This document shows, piece by piece, positions 9,464 to 18,354 of a stretch of 64,000 nucleotides of DNA; position 1 is the first letter of the stretch; every line of letters starts with the position of its first letter. The DNA lies in assembly GCA_964478075.1 (NCBI GenBank), contig CAYZGO010000007.1, forward strand, positions 54,887 through 118,886, given 5' to 3'. Both the position numbers and the translations under genes were made by a program. The stretch is from DAOUEX01 sp034430235 (lineage in GTDB: Bacteria > Chloroflexota > Anaerolineae > UBA2200). The notes beneath the pieces are model-generated. The model worked only from the letters and a program-made list of their open reading frames with translations, did no database searches and was not told the origin of the DNA.

Positions 9464-10215
9464 CCGAACCATCACCGGCTGCCTGGGATACGTATTGGCA
9501 GGAACTCCAGAAATCGGGCTACGTCAACTACACGCCCGAACTGCTGCGTGCCCTCGAAGCCGTCACCGACCTGCGAGGACAAAGGGTGCTGGAAATCGGC
9601 GGGGGAACGGGGGGCAACAGCAGCCTGCTGGCCCGGAAAGGGGCCGAGGTCTATGTCTTGGACTTTTCTCCCACGGCGCTGAGCATCGCCTCTCAGACGG
9701 CAGAACACGCGGGGGTCCGGTTTCGCTTGATGGAGGCGGATGCGCGGCATATGCCCTTTTCCGACCGATTCTTCAACCTGATCTTCCACCAGGGCTTTCT
9801 GGAACACTTCCGCAATCCGCTTCCTCTGCTGCAGGAGCAATGGCGCGTGCTGCGAGAGGGGGGACACCTGCTGGTTGATGTGCCCCAGAAGTTGAATCTG
9901 TTCACTGTGAAGAAGCATGTCTTAATGGCGATGCGCAGGTGGGAGTACGGGTGGGAGAGTGAGTTCAGTTACGGCCGCCTGTGCGGGCTGCTAACGGACG
10001 CGGGGTTCGATGTCGTCGAGGCCTACGGACGCGGGTACTATCCCCGTCCCTTCCACAGGCTGCGCCACCTGCACAAGATCGAGGATCGGCTGGGGCGGAA
10101 CGGCCTTTTGCCCAGGCGGTTTTGGGAGTGGTACGAGTCCCAATGGCGCCGGTTCGAGGCCGGGCGGGCGCCCCTGTACCTGCTGCAGTGCATCGGGGTC
10201 GTGGCACGGAAATGA
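9460..10215 (+). CDS. Class I SAM-dependent methyltransferase
   Basis: 251 residues from TTG 9460, overlapping the previous stop by 4 nt. Motif I VLEIGGGTGGN is at about residues 45-55, motif II VYVLDFSP near 65-72, and the post-II acidic segment EADARHMPF near 90-98, followed by FNLIFHQGFLEHF. This is a standard Methyltransf_11 layout. Coupling to the GT4 gene and location in the polysaccharide cluster suggest methylation of a glycan residue or a chain-terminating methyl group. No membrane segments. Confidence 0.85.
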   Translation: MTEPSPAAWDTYWQELQKSGYVNYTPELLRALEAVTDLRGQRVLEIGGGTGGNSSLLARKGAEVYVLDFSPTALSIASQTAEHAGVRFRLMEADARHMPFSDRFFNLIFHQGFLEHFRNPLPLLQEQWRVLREGGHLLVDVPQKLNLFTVKKHVLMAMRRWEYGWESEFSYGRLCGLLTDAGFDVVEAYGRGYYPRPFHRLRHLHKIEDRLGRNGLLPRRFWEWYESQWRRFEAGRAPLYLLQCIGVVARK

Positions 10216-10241
10216 GATTGACTTGATGGAGGAGAAGCGCG

Positions 10242-11447
10242 GTGCGCATCCTGGCGACCAGTTCGTGGTTCCCTTATCCACCCGACAACGGGATCAAGCT
10301 GCGCATGTACAATCTGTTGAAGCGCTGGGCGCACAACCACGAGATCGCGCTGCTGGCCTTTGCTTCATCCGAGGTAACGGCCAGTCAGTTGGAAGCGCTT
10401 GAGCCATACTGTACCTGGGTGCAGGCTGTTCCCCGCCGATCCTTCCGGCCGCACAGCCTCCGGGCCTGCCTGGGCTTGCTGTCGCCCTACCCGCGTTCCT
10501 GGGTGGATACCTACAGCCCGGAGATGCGGCGACTGCTGAACACCGTGGTCCAGAACCAGGGATTCGACCTGCTCCTGGCGTTCGAGTTCGGCACAGCCCC
10601 CTACGCCGCGAGGATGGGCAGCGCAACGCCGAAAGTGCTGGACGACCTGGAAATGGGTGTGCTGCGCGACCAATATCGTCACGCCCCCAACTGGCTCAGA
10701 CGACTGCGATACGGCCTCACTTGGCTCAAAACAAGGCGTTTCGTCCGGCGCACCCTCGCTCGCTTCGACGGCTGCACCACGGTGTCTGAGGTGGAACGTA
10801 GCATTGTTTTGGAGGTTGCACCAGGTTTCTCGCCCATCGAGGTGGTTCCCAACGGCGTGGATGTGTCGTGGTACCAAGGTGAGTTTGGCCCCCCGGAGCG
10901 AGACACTCTCGTATTCTGCGGCTCATTGACGTGGAGCGCCAACCTGGACGCCATGCGGTTCTTCCTGGAACAGGTATATCCTCTCGTAAAGCACCGAGTC
11001 CCCGAGGTCCGGGTGCGCATCACCGGCCCCTCGGACAGGGCACAGCGAGATAGCCTGCCTGCCGACGAGAGCGTCGAGTTCACAGGCTGTCTGGATGACG
11101 TCCGTGCGGCAGTCGCCCGGAGCTGGGTGAGCATCGCACCGATGCGCGTCGGAGGTGGCACCCGGCTGAAGATTCTCGAGGCTATGGCCTTGGGGACGCC
11201 TGTTGTAGCAACGTACAAAGGCGCCGAGGGACTGAACGTGACCGCTGGTGCGAATATCCTGCTGGCCGATGCTCCGGCGATGCTTGCCGACCACATTGTC
11301 ACTCTGTTGCGCGACGTCGAGTTGCGGGAACGGCTGGCGGTGGCAGGACAGCGATTGGTGACTGCACAATACGATTGGGACGTCATCGCGGCCAGGGCGG
11401 AAGCCTTCTTAACGCAGGTTGCAAGGTTAAAAGCACGGCATGATTAG
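10242..11447 (+). CDS. Glycosyltransferase family 4, EpsH-associated sugar transferase type
   Basis: 401 residues from GTG 10242 with GGAGAAG upstream. The N-terminus MRILATSSWFPYPPDNGIKLRMYNLL is typical of the GT4 subgroup found beside exopolysaccharide polymerases. The C-terminal half holds FCGSLTWSANLDAMRFF, a strand-turn used for nucleotide binding, and GGGTRLKILEAMALGTPVVAT with the conserved Glu pair. Related proteins in this window lie at 15728 and 27379, so this subgroup has expanded here. The 3' end overlaps the polymerase gene by 8 nt. Confidence 0.85.
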   Translation: MRILATSSWFPYPPDNGIKLRMYNLLKRWAHNHEIALLAFASSEVTASQLEALEPYCTWVQAVPRRSFRPHSLRACLGLLSPYPRSWVDTYSPEMRRLLNTVVQNQGFDLLLAFEFGTAPYAARMGSATPKVLDDLEMGVLRDQYRHAPNWLRRLRYGLTWLKTRRFVRRTLARFDGCTTVSEVERSIVLEVAPGFSPIEVVPNGVDVSWYQGEFGPPERDTLVFCGSLTWSANLDAMRFFLEQVYPLVKHRVPEVRVRITGPSDRAQRDSLPADESVEFTGCLDDVRAAVARSWVSIAPMRVGGGTRLKILEAMALGTPVVATYKGAEGLNVTAGANILLADAPAMLADHIVTLLRDVELRERLAVAGQRLVTAQYDWDVIAARAEAFLTQVARLKARHD

Positions 11448-12780
11448 CACCATCCGGCGCAGGCTGCAACATTATGACCGCTACCTGACCACCGCTGCAG
11501 TGGTGGTGGGCTTGTTGCTGGCCGAGGTGGTAGTGGTACGGCGCATATTGGCCTTCGGGCCTGGCTTCGTCGCAGCGGCAGCGCTTTCCCTGGTGGGAGC
11601 CATAGCCATCTTGTGGAGATTAGAGTTGGGCTTTGCCCTGCTCGGCGGCCTTTCTATGTATGCTAACCCTGCGATCTTCGATGTGCGGGGGCGGGAGATT
11701 GACGTGATCCACCTGGTGGGCGCACTTGTCGTCGTGGTCTGGCTCCTGCGCCGCCTGGTGGTGCAGCGGGACCTGCGCCCGCCCCGCTCCAGGCTCAATA
11801 CCCCCCTGCTGACGCTGGTGCTCGTATGGCTTATCACCTGGATCGCCGGCTACACCTTCTGGGACATGCGCGTGCCCACGGCGCAGCGCCAGCCGCTTTT
11901 CTTCGTGACCGAATTTGGCCAGTTGCTCATGTTTATCGGCGTCTTCTGGGCCGTGGCGGATACGGTGAAGGACGAGCGGTGGGCCAAGCCCATCTGTGCC
12001 ACGATCACTATCGTCAACGCCTCGACGGCTCTCACGGGCGGCCTGGGCTGGAACCAAACACCGGTCGCACTGGCACTCACCTGCTCGCTGCTGGCTTTTG
12101 GCGAAGCGGACTTCCGCGTGAAGGCAGGATTATGGCTGGTACTTGGCATTTTCCTGTGGGGTCTGATCCGGGTGAATCGCATCCCGGTCTACCTGGCTAG
12201 CATGGCGGTGGTGCTCGTGGTTGCCTTGTTCAAATCCAGGCAGCTCTTCGCACTGTTGCTTATCATCTTCGTCATCCTGGGCGTGGCGTTCATCAGGCCG
12301 CTTTGGGAGGTCGAGACCAGCGTGTTCAGCCGCCTGGAACTGGTCAAGGCGGCTTTGTCCATCTTCCGGGATCATCCTATCCTGGGTATCGGGCCGACGC
12401 ACTATCGCTCCTACGCCATTCTCTACCATCGTGGTCTGGGCTGGCATACGGTAGAGCGTGGGCTATTGTTGCCTCACGACGTGTGGCTCTACTTCCTGGC
12501 GAACGTGGGAATAGTAGGCCTGATTGGAATACTCTGGGTCGTAGGTTCGATGTTGTGGGGTCCTTTTTCCACCTATCGCCGGACAGAGGACGCCTTCTCC
12601 AAAGTCCTGGCAGTGGGTGCCCTGGCCTGCGTGAGTGGTGTGTTGGTTCAGAGTATAGGAGGGCATATGGGCTTCTTGCCGGACTACAGTCTGTCGTCAT
12701 TTTACATGGCGCCGGTGTGGATTCTGATGGGGCTGATGGTTGCGAGGAGGCAAGGGACGGTCGAGGAGCAGAATGATTGA
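11440..12780 (+). CDS. O-antigen ligase/polymerase-like membrane protein (Wzy type)
   Basis: 446 residues, about 10-12 transmembrane helices, with the large extracytoplasmic loop before the last helices. That loop contains HPILGIGPTHYRSY, the H-x-x-x-G-x-G stretch typical of the Wzy_C/O-antigen ligase family, and a nearby LLPHDVWLYFLANVGIVGL. Members polymerise or ligate lipid-linked glycans outside the membrane. It overlaps genes on both sides (8 nt upstream; the downstream GT2 begins at 12773), so it sits inside one operon. A second family member, fused to repeats, lies at 23277. Confidence 0.85.
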   Translation: MISTIRRRLQHYDRYLTTAAVVVGLLLAEVVVVRRILAFGPGFVAAAALSLVGAIAILWRLELGFALLGGLSMYANPAIFDVRGREIDVIHLVGALVVVVWLLRRLVVQRDLRPPRSRLNTPLLTLVLVWLITWIAGYTFWDMRVPTAQRQPLFFVTEFGQLLMFIGVFWAVADTVKDERWAKPICATITIVNASTALTGGLGWNQTPVALALTCSLLAFGEADFRVKAGLWLVLGIFLWGLIRVNRIPVYLASMAVVLVVALFKSRQLFALLLIIFVILGVAFIRPLWEVETSVFSRLELVKAALSIFRDHPILGIGPTHYRSYAILYHRGLGWHTVERGLLLPHDVWLYFLANVGIVGLIGILWVVGSMLWGPFSTYRRTEDAFSKVLAVGALACVSGVLVQSIGGHMGFLPDYSLSSFYMAPVWILMGLMVARRQGTVEEQND

Positions 12781-13711
12781 CCTCTCCATTGTCATCGTGA
12801 ATTGGAACACGCGCGATCTGCTGGCGCAGTGCTTGCAGTCGGTGTACGAGACGGTGCGAGAACTGGAGTTCGAGGTATTCGTGGTGGACAATGCTTCGAG
12901 CGATGGCAGTACGACGATGGTGAAGAAGGAGTTTCCGCAGGTCAAGCTAATCGAGAACAATGAGAATGTGGGATTTGCCAGAGCGAACAACCAGGCAATT
13001 GCCCAGAGCCAGGGACGGTACGTCTTGCTCCTGAACAGCGATACGTTGGTGTTGCCAGGCGCAATTGACAGAGTCGTGGCGTTTATGGATCAGCATTGGG
13101 AGGTAGGCGCAGCCGGTTGTGCGGTGTTGAATCCCGATGGCACGTTGCAACTTTCCCACAAAACCGCCTTTAGCATAGGCAACGAACTTGTGTATGCAAC
13201 GTTCCTGGGTCGCTTTGTTGCACAACGGATGCCGTTTCCCAAAGACGTGCTTCAGCACGGGCAGAAGCCTTTCGTCTCTGAATACCTTGCTGTGGACGCG
13301 GTATCTGGTGCCTTCCTGCTGGTCCGCCGTGAGGTGATGGACGAAGTAGGGTTGTTGGACGAACGCTTTTTCATCTACTCCGAAGACGATGATTGGTGTT
13401 TTCGCATCAGACAGGCGGGGTGGCAAATCTGCTACCTACTGAATGTTCGGATCATCCACTATGGTGGGCAAAGCACGCGTCAAGAAAGTGCCGAGATGTT
13501 CCTCCAACTCTACAAGAATCGGTTTCTGTTCTACCGGAAAAACTATGGGCAGCTCAAAGCGTCTTTCCTGAAATGGGTATTCATTGCTGAGGCGTGGGTA
13601 AAACTGGCTGCGTGGGCCGGAGTATATCTCTCAAGATTGGGCAGGCGTGCAGTAGCCAGGGAGAGGATTTGGGCCCTCTGGAGACTTGCAACCAAAGGCG
13701 TGTGGCTTTGA
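12773..13711 (+). CDS. Glycosyltransferase family 2 (rhamnosyltransferase-like)
   Basis: 312 residues from ATG 12773, chosen because GAGGAG sits 6 nt upstream and because family members begin DLSIVIVNWNT. An upstream in-frame start at 12740 would add 11 basic residues. Features: VVDNASSDGS near 37-46, the metal-binding acidic motif in LLLNSDTLVLPG near 91-102, and the DERFFIYSEDDDWCFRI catalytic segment near 195-211. A single hydrophobic stretch near the C-terminus may hold it at the membrane. It is an inverting GT-A enzyme acting on the cytoplasmic repeat unit. Confidence 0.85.
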   Translation: MIDLSIVIVNWNTRDLLAQCLQSVYETVRELEFEVFVVDNASSDGSTTMVKKEFPQVKLIENNENVGFARANNQAIAQSQGRYVLLLNSDTLVLPGAIDRVVAFMDQHWEVGAAGCAVLNPDGTLQLSHKTAFSIGNELVYATFLGRFVAQRMPFPKDVLQHGQKPFVSEYLAVDAVSGAFLLVRREVMDEVGLLDERFFIYSEDDDWCFRIRQAGWQICYLLNVRIIHYGGQSTRQESAEMFLQLYKNRFLFYRKNYGQLKASFLKWVFIAEAWVKLAAWAGVYLSRLGRRAVARERIWALWRLATKGVWL

Positions 13712-13735
13712 CATCCCCAAGAGGAAGTGCCCGAT

Positions 13736-13789
13736 ATGGAACTTGTGCGCTGCGAATTATGCGGCAGTGATAAGCATGACACGGAATGA
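13736..13789 (+). pseudogene. Remnant: N-terminus of a zinc-ribbon methyltransferase
   Basis: ATG 13736 preceded by a good GAGGAAG, encoding 17 residues, MELVRCELCGSDKHDTE, then stop. The CxxCGs opening is the same as that of the full methyltransferase at 16950 (CNLCGTND). It looks like the first codons of a deleted methyltransferase gene, now cut off where the following GT2 begins (ATG 13776 lies inside it). Ribosome-binding site and start are intact. Confidence 0.55.
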
Positions 13790-14789
13790 GTGCAAGAAAC
13801 TGGATCTAGCGGTTGTTATCGTTAACTGGAACACGGGCCAACTCCTACAGCAGTGTGTAGCCTCAATCTATGCCTACGCCCCCCATTGCAGTTTTGGCGT
13901 TTGGGTGGTTGACAATGGCTCCCACGATGGTAGTGCGGAGATGGTGAGGGCAAACTTCCCCAACGTGCATCTCGTCGTTAAGGAAGCCAATCTAGGGTTT
14001 ACAAAAGCCTTCAATGATGTTCTTCGTCATACACGTGCCGAGTATGTTGTGTCGTTGCATCCCGATACCGAGGTAATGGCGGGTGCCTTGCAGGCCATGA
14101 TCGACTATATGGAGAGTCATCCAGAAGTGGCGACAATAGGCGCCAAGCTGGTATATCCTGATGGAGAATGGAACAAATCGTGGTTCGACTTCCCAACGTT
14201 AGCGACAGAGCTTTCTAAAGCTCTACTGCTGCACAGGTTGTTTCCTGCAAGCCAGACCCTAAACAGAACTGCTATGACGCCAGGAATTGCTTCTCAGCGT
14301 TGGGCTCACCATGTACTACAATCTGTCGGCTGGGTGTCTTCCGCGTGCCTACTCCTGCGCAGAGAGATCATTCAAACCATTGGTCTACTCGATGAGCATT
14401 ATCTCGTGTGGTGGGCGGATGTTGACTGGTGTTATCAAGTGCACAAAGCTGGCTGGTGCGTACACTACTTGCCTCAAGCCAAAGTCGTGCACTACGAGAG
14501 ACGAAGTTTCCGAAGCGGCGCGCAGCATTTTGACCCCCATCTGGCCTATAAAGAGAAGGACTATCTACCAACAGAAATGACATGCCGGAATATCATTTAT
14601 TTCTTTCGAAAGAACTATGGACGCCGGGAAGCGGTCTTGTTGCGGGCGATACTGGCCGTCGGATACTTTACTAGAGTGGTTGCCTGTTGCGCGGCGTTGG
14701 CGCTGTTGCCTCCGAGGAGAGTTGAAGCTAGAGAGAGACTCCTGAACTATTGGCAAGGGCTGAGAGTAGCGTTAGCTTATGGTGGATGA
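13776..14789 (+). CDS. Glycosyltransferase family 2 (rhamnosyltransferase-like)
   Basis: 337 residues from ATG 13776. The longer in-frame start at 13686 would add 30 residues that do not fit the family and read through the upstream gene end. Motifs: DLAVVIVNWNTGQLL at the start, VVDNGSHDGS, the acidic LHPDTEVMAG, and DEHYLVWWADVDWCYQV near 200-216. It is a paralogue of the preceding GT2, with a long basic and aromatic insert near 240-260. No convincing SD is visible for 13776, and the upstream remnant has the better one. Translation may therefore depend on coupling to that 17-codon ORF. Confidence 0.8.
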   Translation: MTRNECKKLDLAVVIVNWNTGQLLQQCVASIYAYAPHCSFGVWVVDNGSHDGSAEMVRANFPNVHLVVKEANLGFTKAFNDVLRHTRAEYVVSLHPDTEVMAGALQAMIDYMESHPEVATIGAKLVYPDGEWNKSWFDFPTLATELSKALLLHRLFPASQTLNRTAMTPGIASQRWAHHVLQSVGWVSSACLLLRREIIQTIGLLDEHYLVWWADVDWCYQVHKAGWCVHYLPQAKVVHYERRSFRSGAQHFDPHLAYKEKDYLPTEMTCRNIIYFFRKNYGRREAVLLRAILAVGYFTRVVACCAALALLPPRRVEARERLLNYWQGLRVALAYGG

Positions 14790-14796
14790 TGCGGGA

Positions 14797-14882
14797 TTTC
14801 TCGTATTCCCCCCAGGCTGACCCAAAAATCGTGCCTACTACGTATTGTGTTCCTTGGCCGCTCAGCATGAGGTGACTTGGTC
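14797..14882 (+). pseudogene. Remnant: N-terminal part of a GT4 gene, frameshifted
   Basis: The non-coding gap 14790-14915 is homologous, at nucleotide level, to the start of the GT4 gene at 15728. Shared words include 'cctactacgt' and 'gaggtgac' in the same order. Reading frames must be switched once to follow it, giving DPKI then AYYVLCSLAAQHEVTW against GPKI-AYYVLRYLAQQDEVTL in the intact gene. This is a decayed copy of about 85 nt with no start or stop of its own. Confidence 0.55.
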
Positions 14883-14915
14883 AGCTTCGCCCTACGAACG
14901 AAGGTGGTGTAATTC

Positions 14916-15728
14916 ATGAACCAGACTGTGCGGACGTTTCTCAAAGAGCGACTGCCTGCTGGCGTAATAGACCAGGTCAGATTGGCCAGAAACGCTTTGC
15001 GCTTACTTTGCTGGCAACTACGACCACCTGATAGCGGTGGCCCCGTCCTGCTGAGCCAGCCGGATCGTCAGTTTGATGTCCTTTTGTGGAGTTCTTGTGA
15101 TCAGTTTGAGGTGATTGTACGACCCTTCGTCGAAGAATGCCGTTGGCCTTTGCCTGAGGTATACAATGGTTTCTTTGAAGCTATTGACGCTGAATTCTAC
15201 TATTGTGCGGTTCGAGCCTGGCGTCCCGAAACGATTATTGAGATCGGTTCAGGTTGGGCCACGCGATTTGCTGTACGTGCCCTGGCTAGAAACGGAGGGG
15301 GGCAGATTATCAGTATTGATCCTGAACCACGTCGTGTCTTACCAGCCCAAGTAACTCATATCCAATCAAGGGTGGAGGAAGTCGAGCTTGGTGCATTTGA
15401 CCAACTTCAGGCAGGTGACATTCTCTTTATAGATTCCAGTCATAGCAGGCAAGAGGCCGAGTATCATGCAACGCACATTCTTGAGCGTCTCAAGCCAGGT
15501 GTCTTTGTTCATTATCATGACATTATGTATCCTTATCAACGTTGGTCTGATGAGGAAGAGGTGATACTGGATTTTTACCACCATCACCAGGCATCGTTTG
15601 AGGTCCTGACTGGTCTTGCTTTTGTTCGTCACATGTGTCCAGACCTCTGTCTATCGCTTGTGCCATCTTTCCGACGTATGGTGAATCGTGTGCCAGGCTC
15701 GCTTTGGGCGCGTAGGAAGACAGATTAG
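14916..15728 (+). CDS. Class I SAM-dependent methyltransferase (Methyltransf_24-like)
   Basis: 270 residues. Motif I IIEIGSGWATRFAV is near 107-120, the acidic IISIDPEP near 129-136, and DILFIDSSHSRQEAEYH near 167-183. FVHYHDIMYP follows, a His-Asp pattern typical of methyltransferases that modify hydroxyls of sugars, such as macrocin O-methyltransferase relatives. ATG 14916 is weakly supported (GGTGGTG upstream). The stop codon shares one base with the next gene's GTG. Likely an O-methyltransferase for a glycan residue. Confidence 0.8.
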   Translation: MNQTVRTFLKERLPAGVIDQVRLARNALRLLCWQLRPPDSGGPVLLSQPDRQFDVLLWSSCDQFEVIVRPFVEECRWPLPEVYNGFFEAIDAEFYYCAVRAWRPETIIEIGSGWATRFAVRALARNGGGQIISIDPEPRRVLPAQVTHIQSRVEEVELGAFDQLQAGDILFIDSSHSRQEAEYHATHILERLKPGVFVHYHDIMYPYQRWSDEEEVILDFYHHHQASFEVLTGLAFVRHMCPDLCLSLVPSFRRMVNRVPGSLWARRKTD

Positions 15729-16927
15729 TGCGCATTCTCTTCCTTACCCAGGTCCTTCCTTATTCCCTGGACGCTGGTCCCAAAATCCGCGCCTACTACG
15801 TTCTGCGCTACCTGGCGCAACAGGACGAGGTGACGCTGCTCTCACTCGTGCGGGGAAGCGACAAGCCGGAGCACATCGACCACCTGCGGCAGTTCTGCCG
15901 CGAGGTGCATACCATCCTTATCCACCGGTCCAGAGCCAGAGACGCCGTTTACCTGCTCGGCAGCCTGGTCACAAACCAGCCATTCCTCATCCTACGCGAT
16001 GGCGTCCCGGAGATGTGGGAGCGCGTGCACGAACTGCTAGCAGGAGGCCAATTCGATGTTGTGCACGCCGACCAATTGTGGATGGCTCAGTATGCCCTAC
16101 GGGCTAAATGCCGAATCCCAAAGTTGGTGCTGGACGAGCACAACGCCGTCTACACCATCCCCCAGCGCCTGGCCGAGCAAGAACGGAACCCGTTCAAACG
16201 CCTGCTGCTGGAGCTCGAATGGCGCAAACTGGCTCGTTATGAGGGAGAAGTGTGCCGGCGATTCGACCACGTGATAACGGTGACAGAGGAAGACAGACAA
16301 GCCTTCTCTCGACTCGGGGTTTCCAGTTCTCAGCTCACCACCATCCCCATTTGCATCGACCCTCAGGAAATCGCAGTCGTAAGACGCAATGCCGGGGCTC
16401 AAGACATCATCCATATCGGCACCATGTTCTGGCCGCCTAACATAGATGGCGTCCTGTGGTTCGCAAAGGAGGTCTTCCCTCTGGTCAGGCGGCAAATACC
16501 TGGGGCCAGATTCTACGTTGTGGGCAAGAATCCGCCCAAGGAAGTTCGCCAATTGTCACACTCATCTTCCATCATCGTCACCGGCTACGTGGAAGACCCC
16601 ACTCCCCACTTTGCCGACAGCGCCGTCTTCATCGTCCCCCTGCGGGCTGGCGGTGGCATGCGGGTGAAGATCCTGAACGCCTGGGCCAGGGGGGTTCCCA
16701 TCGTCTCCACCACCATTGGCTGTGAGGGGATAGAGGTCCGGGATGGCCAAGACATCGTGATAGCCGACACGCCCCCAGATTTCGCCCAGGCGGTGGTCAG
16801 GGTGATACGGGATAAGGCATTGGCCCAGCGCCTGGCACAGGCCGGCCGGCAGTGGGTGGAGCAGAGGTACGATTGGCGGACGGTGTACCGGAAGCTGGAC
16901 GAAGTGTATGCAAATCTGGCGAAGTAG
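15728..16927 (+). CDS. Glycosyltransferase family 4, EpsH-associated sugar transferase type
   Basis: 399 residues from GTG 15728, overlapping the methyltransferase stop by one base. The N-terminus (RILFLTQVLPYSLDAGPKIRAYYVL) and the C-terminal GGGMRVKILNAWARGVPIVSTTIG are typical of the subgroup. In the latter, Asn replaces the first Glu of the usual E-x7-E. The last residues VEQRYDWRTVYRKLDEVY are matched by a remnant at 17917. It is most similar in layout to the 27379 gene. Cytoplasmic and retaining, and acts on the lipid-linked repeat unit. Confidence 0.85.
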   Translation: MRILFLTQVLPYSLDAGPKIRAYYVLRYLAQQDEVTLLSLVRGSDKPEHIDHLRQFCREVHTILIHRSRARDAVYLLGSLVTNQPFLILRDGVPEMWERVHELLAGGQFDVVHADQLWMAQYALRAKCRIPKLVLDEHNAVYTIPQRLAEQERNPFKRLLLELEWRKLARYEGEVCRRFDHVITVTEEDRQAFSRLGVSSSQLTTIPICIDPQEIAVVRRNAGAQDIIHIGTMFWPPNIDGVLWFAKEVFPLVRRQIPGARFYVVGKNPPKEVRQLSHSSSIIVTGYVEDPTPHFADSAVFIVPLRAGGGMRVKILNAWARGVPIVSTTIGCEGIEVRDGQDIVIADTPPDFAQAVVRVIRDKALAQRLAQAGRQWVEQRYDWRTVYRKLDEVYANLAK

Positions 16928-16949
16928 GGTATAGCACACACAAATCGGC

Positions 16950-17903
16950 ATGGCAAAGACTGTGAACTGCAATCTCTGTGGCACGAACGATGCTCGGGTC
17001 CTCTTTCGACCATCGCGGTCTCCAGGACCTGTTGTCAGGTGCCGGGACTGTGGCCTGGTCTATGTCAGCCCCCGCAAGAATACCAGGGCGATAATCTTTG
17101 AGGGGCCTGAGATTGGGAACTATGCCCCCAGAATGCTTATCAGCTCAGATCTTGGTGATCTGACAGGGTGTTGGGAAAGATCTGCGATTGAGGAAGACGA
17201 GGCAGAACTGTCAGCTAAGGTAGTCAACGCTCATCGGGCTCTAGACCGCATTGAGCAACTGATGTCTCACAAGGGAACCATGCTCGATCTCGGGTGCTTC
17301 TGTGGCACGTTTCTCCATGTGGCGGCGGAACGGGGTTGGCGCAGCTACGGGATAGAGCCCCTTGTCGGCCCGGCGATCTACGCGCGTGGAGAGTTCGGGC
17401 TCAACGTCATCACGGACACGCTGCGGGATGACAGCTTCCCGCCAGAGTTCTTCGATGTGGTAACCGCATTTCAGGTCTTTGAGCACCTTCCTGATCCACT
17501 GGGAGAGTTGACAAAGATTCGGCGCATTCTCAAGCCCGGGGGGCTGGTCGTGGTTGAGGTGCCGAACATTGACACCGTTTGGGTGAGATTACTGGGCAAG
17601 TACCACAGACACTTTGTCCCGGATCACATATACTTCTTTTCGCCACAAACCCTGGAGGCGCTTCTGGCGAAGGCGGGATTCACAGTAATGCAGATTCAAG
17701 CCTGGCCACGGACACTCAGTCTTCGGAAAGTTGCTCGCTGGACCGGGCGAGTTGGGGGTGTGCCATTCGGCAAAGTCGTTGCGACGGCCGTGCGTTGCCT
17801 TCACCTCCAAAACAGCATGATTACTGTGGATCTTGGAGACGTCATATGCGCCTTTGCTCGCAAGAGTGTAGTTCCTGAAGGAATGTCCTCGCTTGCCGGG
17901 TAA
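16950..17903 (+). CDS. SAM-dependent methyltransferase with N-terminal zinc ribbon
   Basis: 317 residues. An N-terminal CNLCGTND...VVRCRDCGLVY pair (residues 6-36) forms a four-Cys zinc-binding module, as in C-methyltransferases of deoxysugar pathways and related EPS enzymes. The catalytic domain follows with MLDLGCFCGTFLHVA near 110-124 and FDVVTAFQVFEHLPDP near 168-183. Whether it methylates a sugar carbon or oxygen cannot be told. It stands alone with short gaps on both sides (22 nt upstream). Confidence 0.85.
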   Translation: MAKTVNCNLCGTNDARVLFRPSRSPGPVVRCRDCGLVYVSPRKNTRAIIFEGPEIGNYAPRMLISSDLGDLTGCWERSAIEEDEAELSAKVVNAHRALDRIEQLMSHKGTMLDLGCFCGTFLHVAAERGWRSYGIEPLVGPAIYARGEFGLNVITDTLRDDSFPPEFFDVVTAFQVFEHLPDPLGELTKIRRILKPGGLVVVEVPNIDTVWVRLLGKYHRHFVPDHIYFFSPQTLEALLAKAGFTVMQIQAWPRTLSLRKVARWTGRVGGVPFGKVVATAVRCLHLQNSMITVDLGDVICAFARKSVVPEGMSSLAG

Positions 17904-17916
17904 CGGCCGGCGCTAA

Positions 17917-18000
17917 GTGGAGGAGAAGTACGATTGGCACACTGTGTACAGGCGGCTCGGCGTTGTCTACGATACGCTGATGAGGGCGAGTAGCATGTGA
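17917..18000 (+). pseudogene. Remnant: C-terminal 27 codons of a GT4 gene
   Basis: The frame encodes VEEKYDWHTVYRRLGVVYDT..., ending in a stop at 17998-18000. It aligns without gaps to the end of the intact GT4 at 16855-16927 (VEQRYDWRTVYRKLDEVYAN). There is a stop just before it (TAA at 17914), and the rest of the gene is gone. It is a 3' scar of a lost glycosyltransferase between a methyltransferase and a GT-C fragment. Confidence 0.65.
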
Positions 18001-18042
18001 CTCTGTGCCTGATTCCGGCAGGTCTGACAGAAGGCCATATAT

Positions 18043-18354
18043 ATGCACAGCATCAAAGGTATACGAGGATCAATTCGCTGCCACTCTGCTTGGCTGTTCC
18101 CCACTGGTCTTGTGATTGGGGTACTGGTCCTGTATGGACTCTTTCCCACGACCAATTCCTACTACACCCGTGATCCAATTGACATAGCTATGCGTCTGAA
18201 TCAGCACAACTGGACAGCGCTGTTCGACCCGCACCACGTATTGTATGGCCCCCTTGTCATCGCGGCCAACCGATTCGCTTTGGCTCTCGGGCTGGACAAC
18301 CTGCTGCGTGTGAATCGGGCTATAAACGAGCCTGTGTCAATAGTCGAGGCATGA
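18043..18354 (+). pseudogene. Truncated GT-C/DUF2723-like membrane protein N-terminus
   Basis: 103 residues with one membrane helix, then YYTRDPIDIAMRLNQHNW...FDPHHVLYGPLVIA. The full protein that follows (18351) has the same opening: helix, YITRDPIDYAYAA...SPFHLLYQPVG. So this is the first fifth of a paralogue, cut off after the catalytic first loop. Its stop overlaps the next start (ATGATG at 18351). It may be expressed as a coupled leader, but it is too short to be an active transferase. Confidence 0.6.

Noticed and set aside
18043..18354. Independent small membrane protein gene
   Set aside because: Its sequence parallels the first 90 residues of the next protein and ends abruptly, so a truncated paralogue is the simpler reading.
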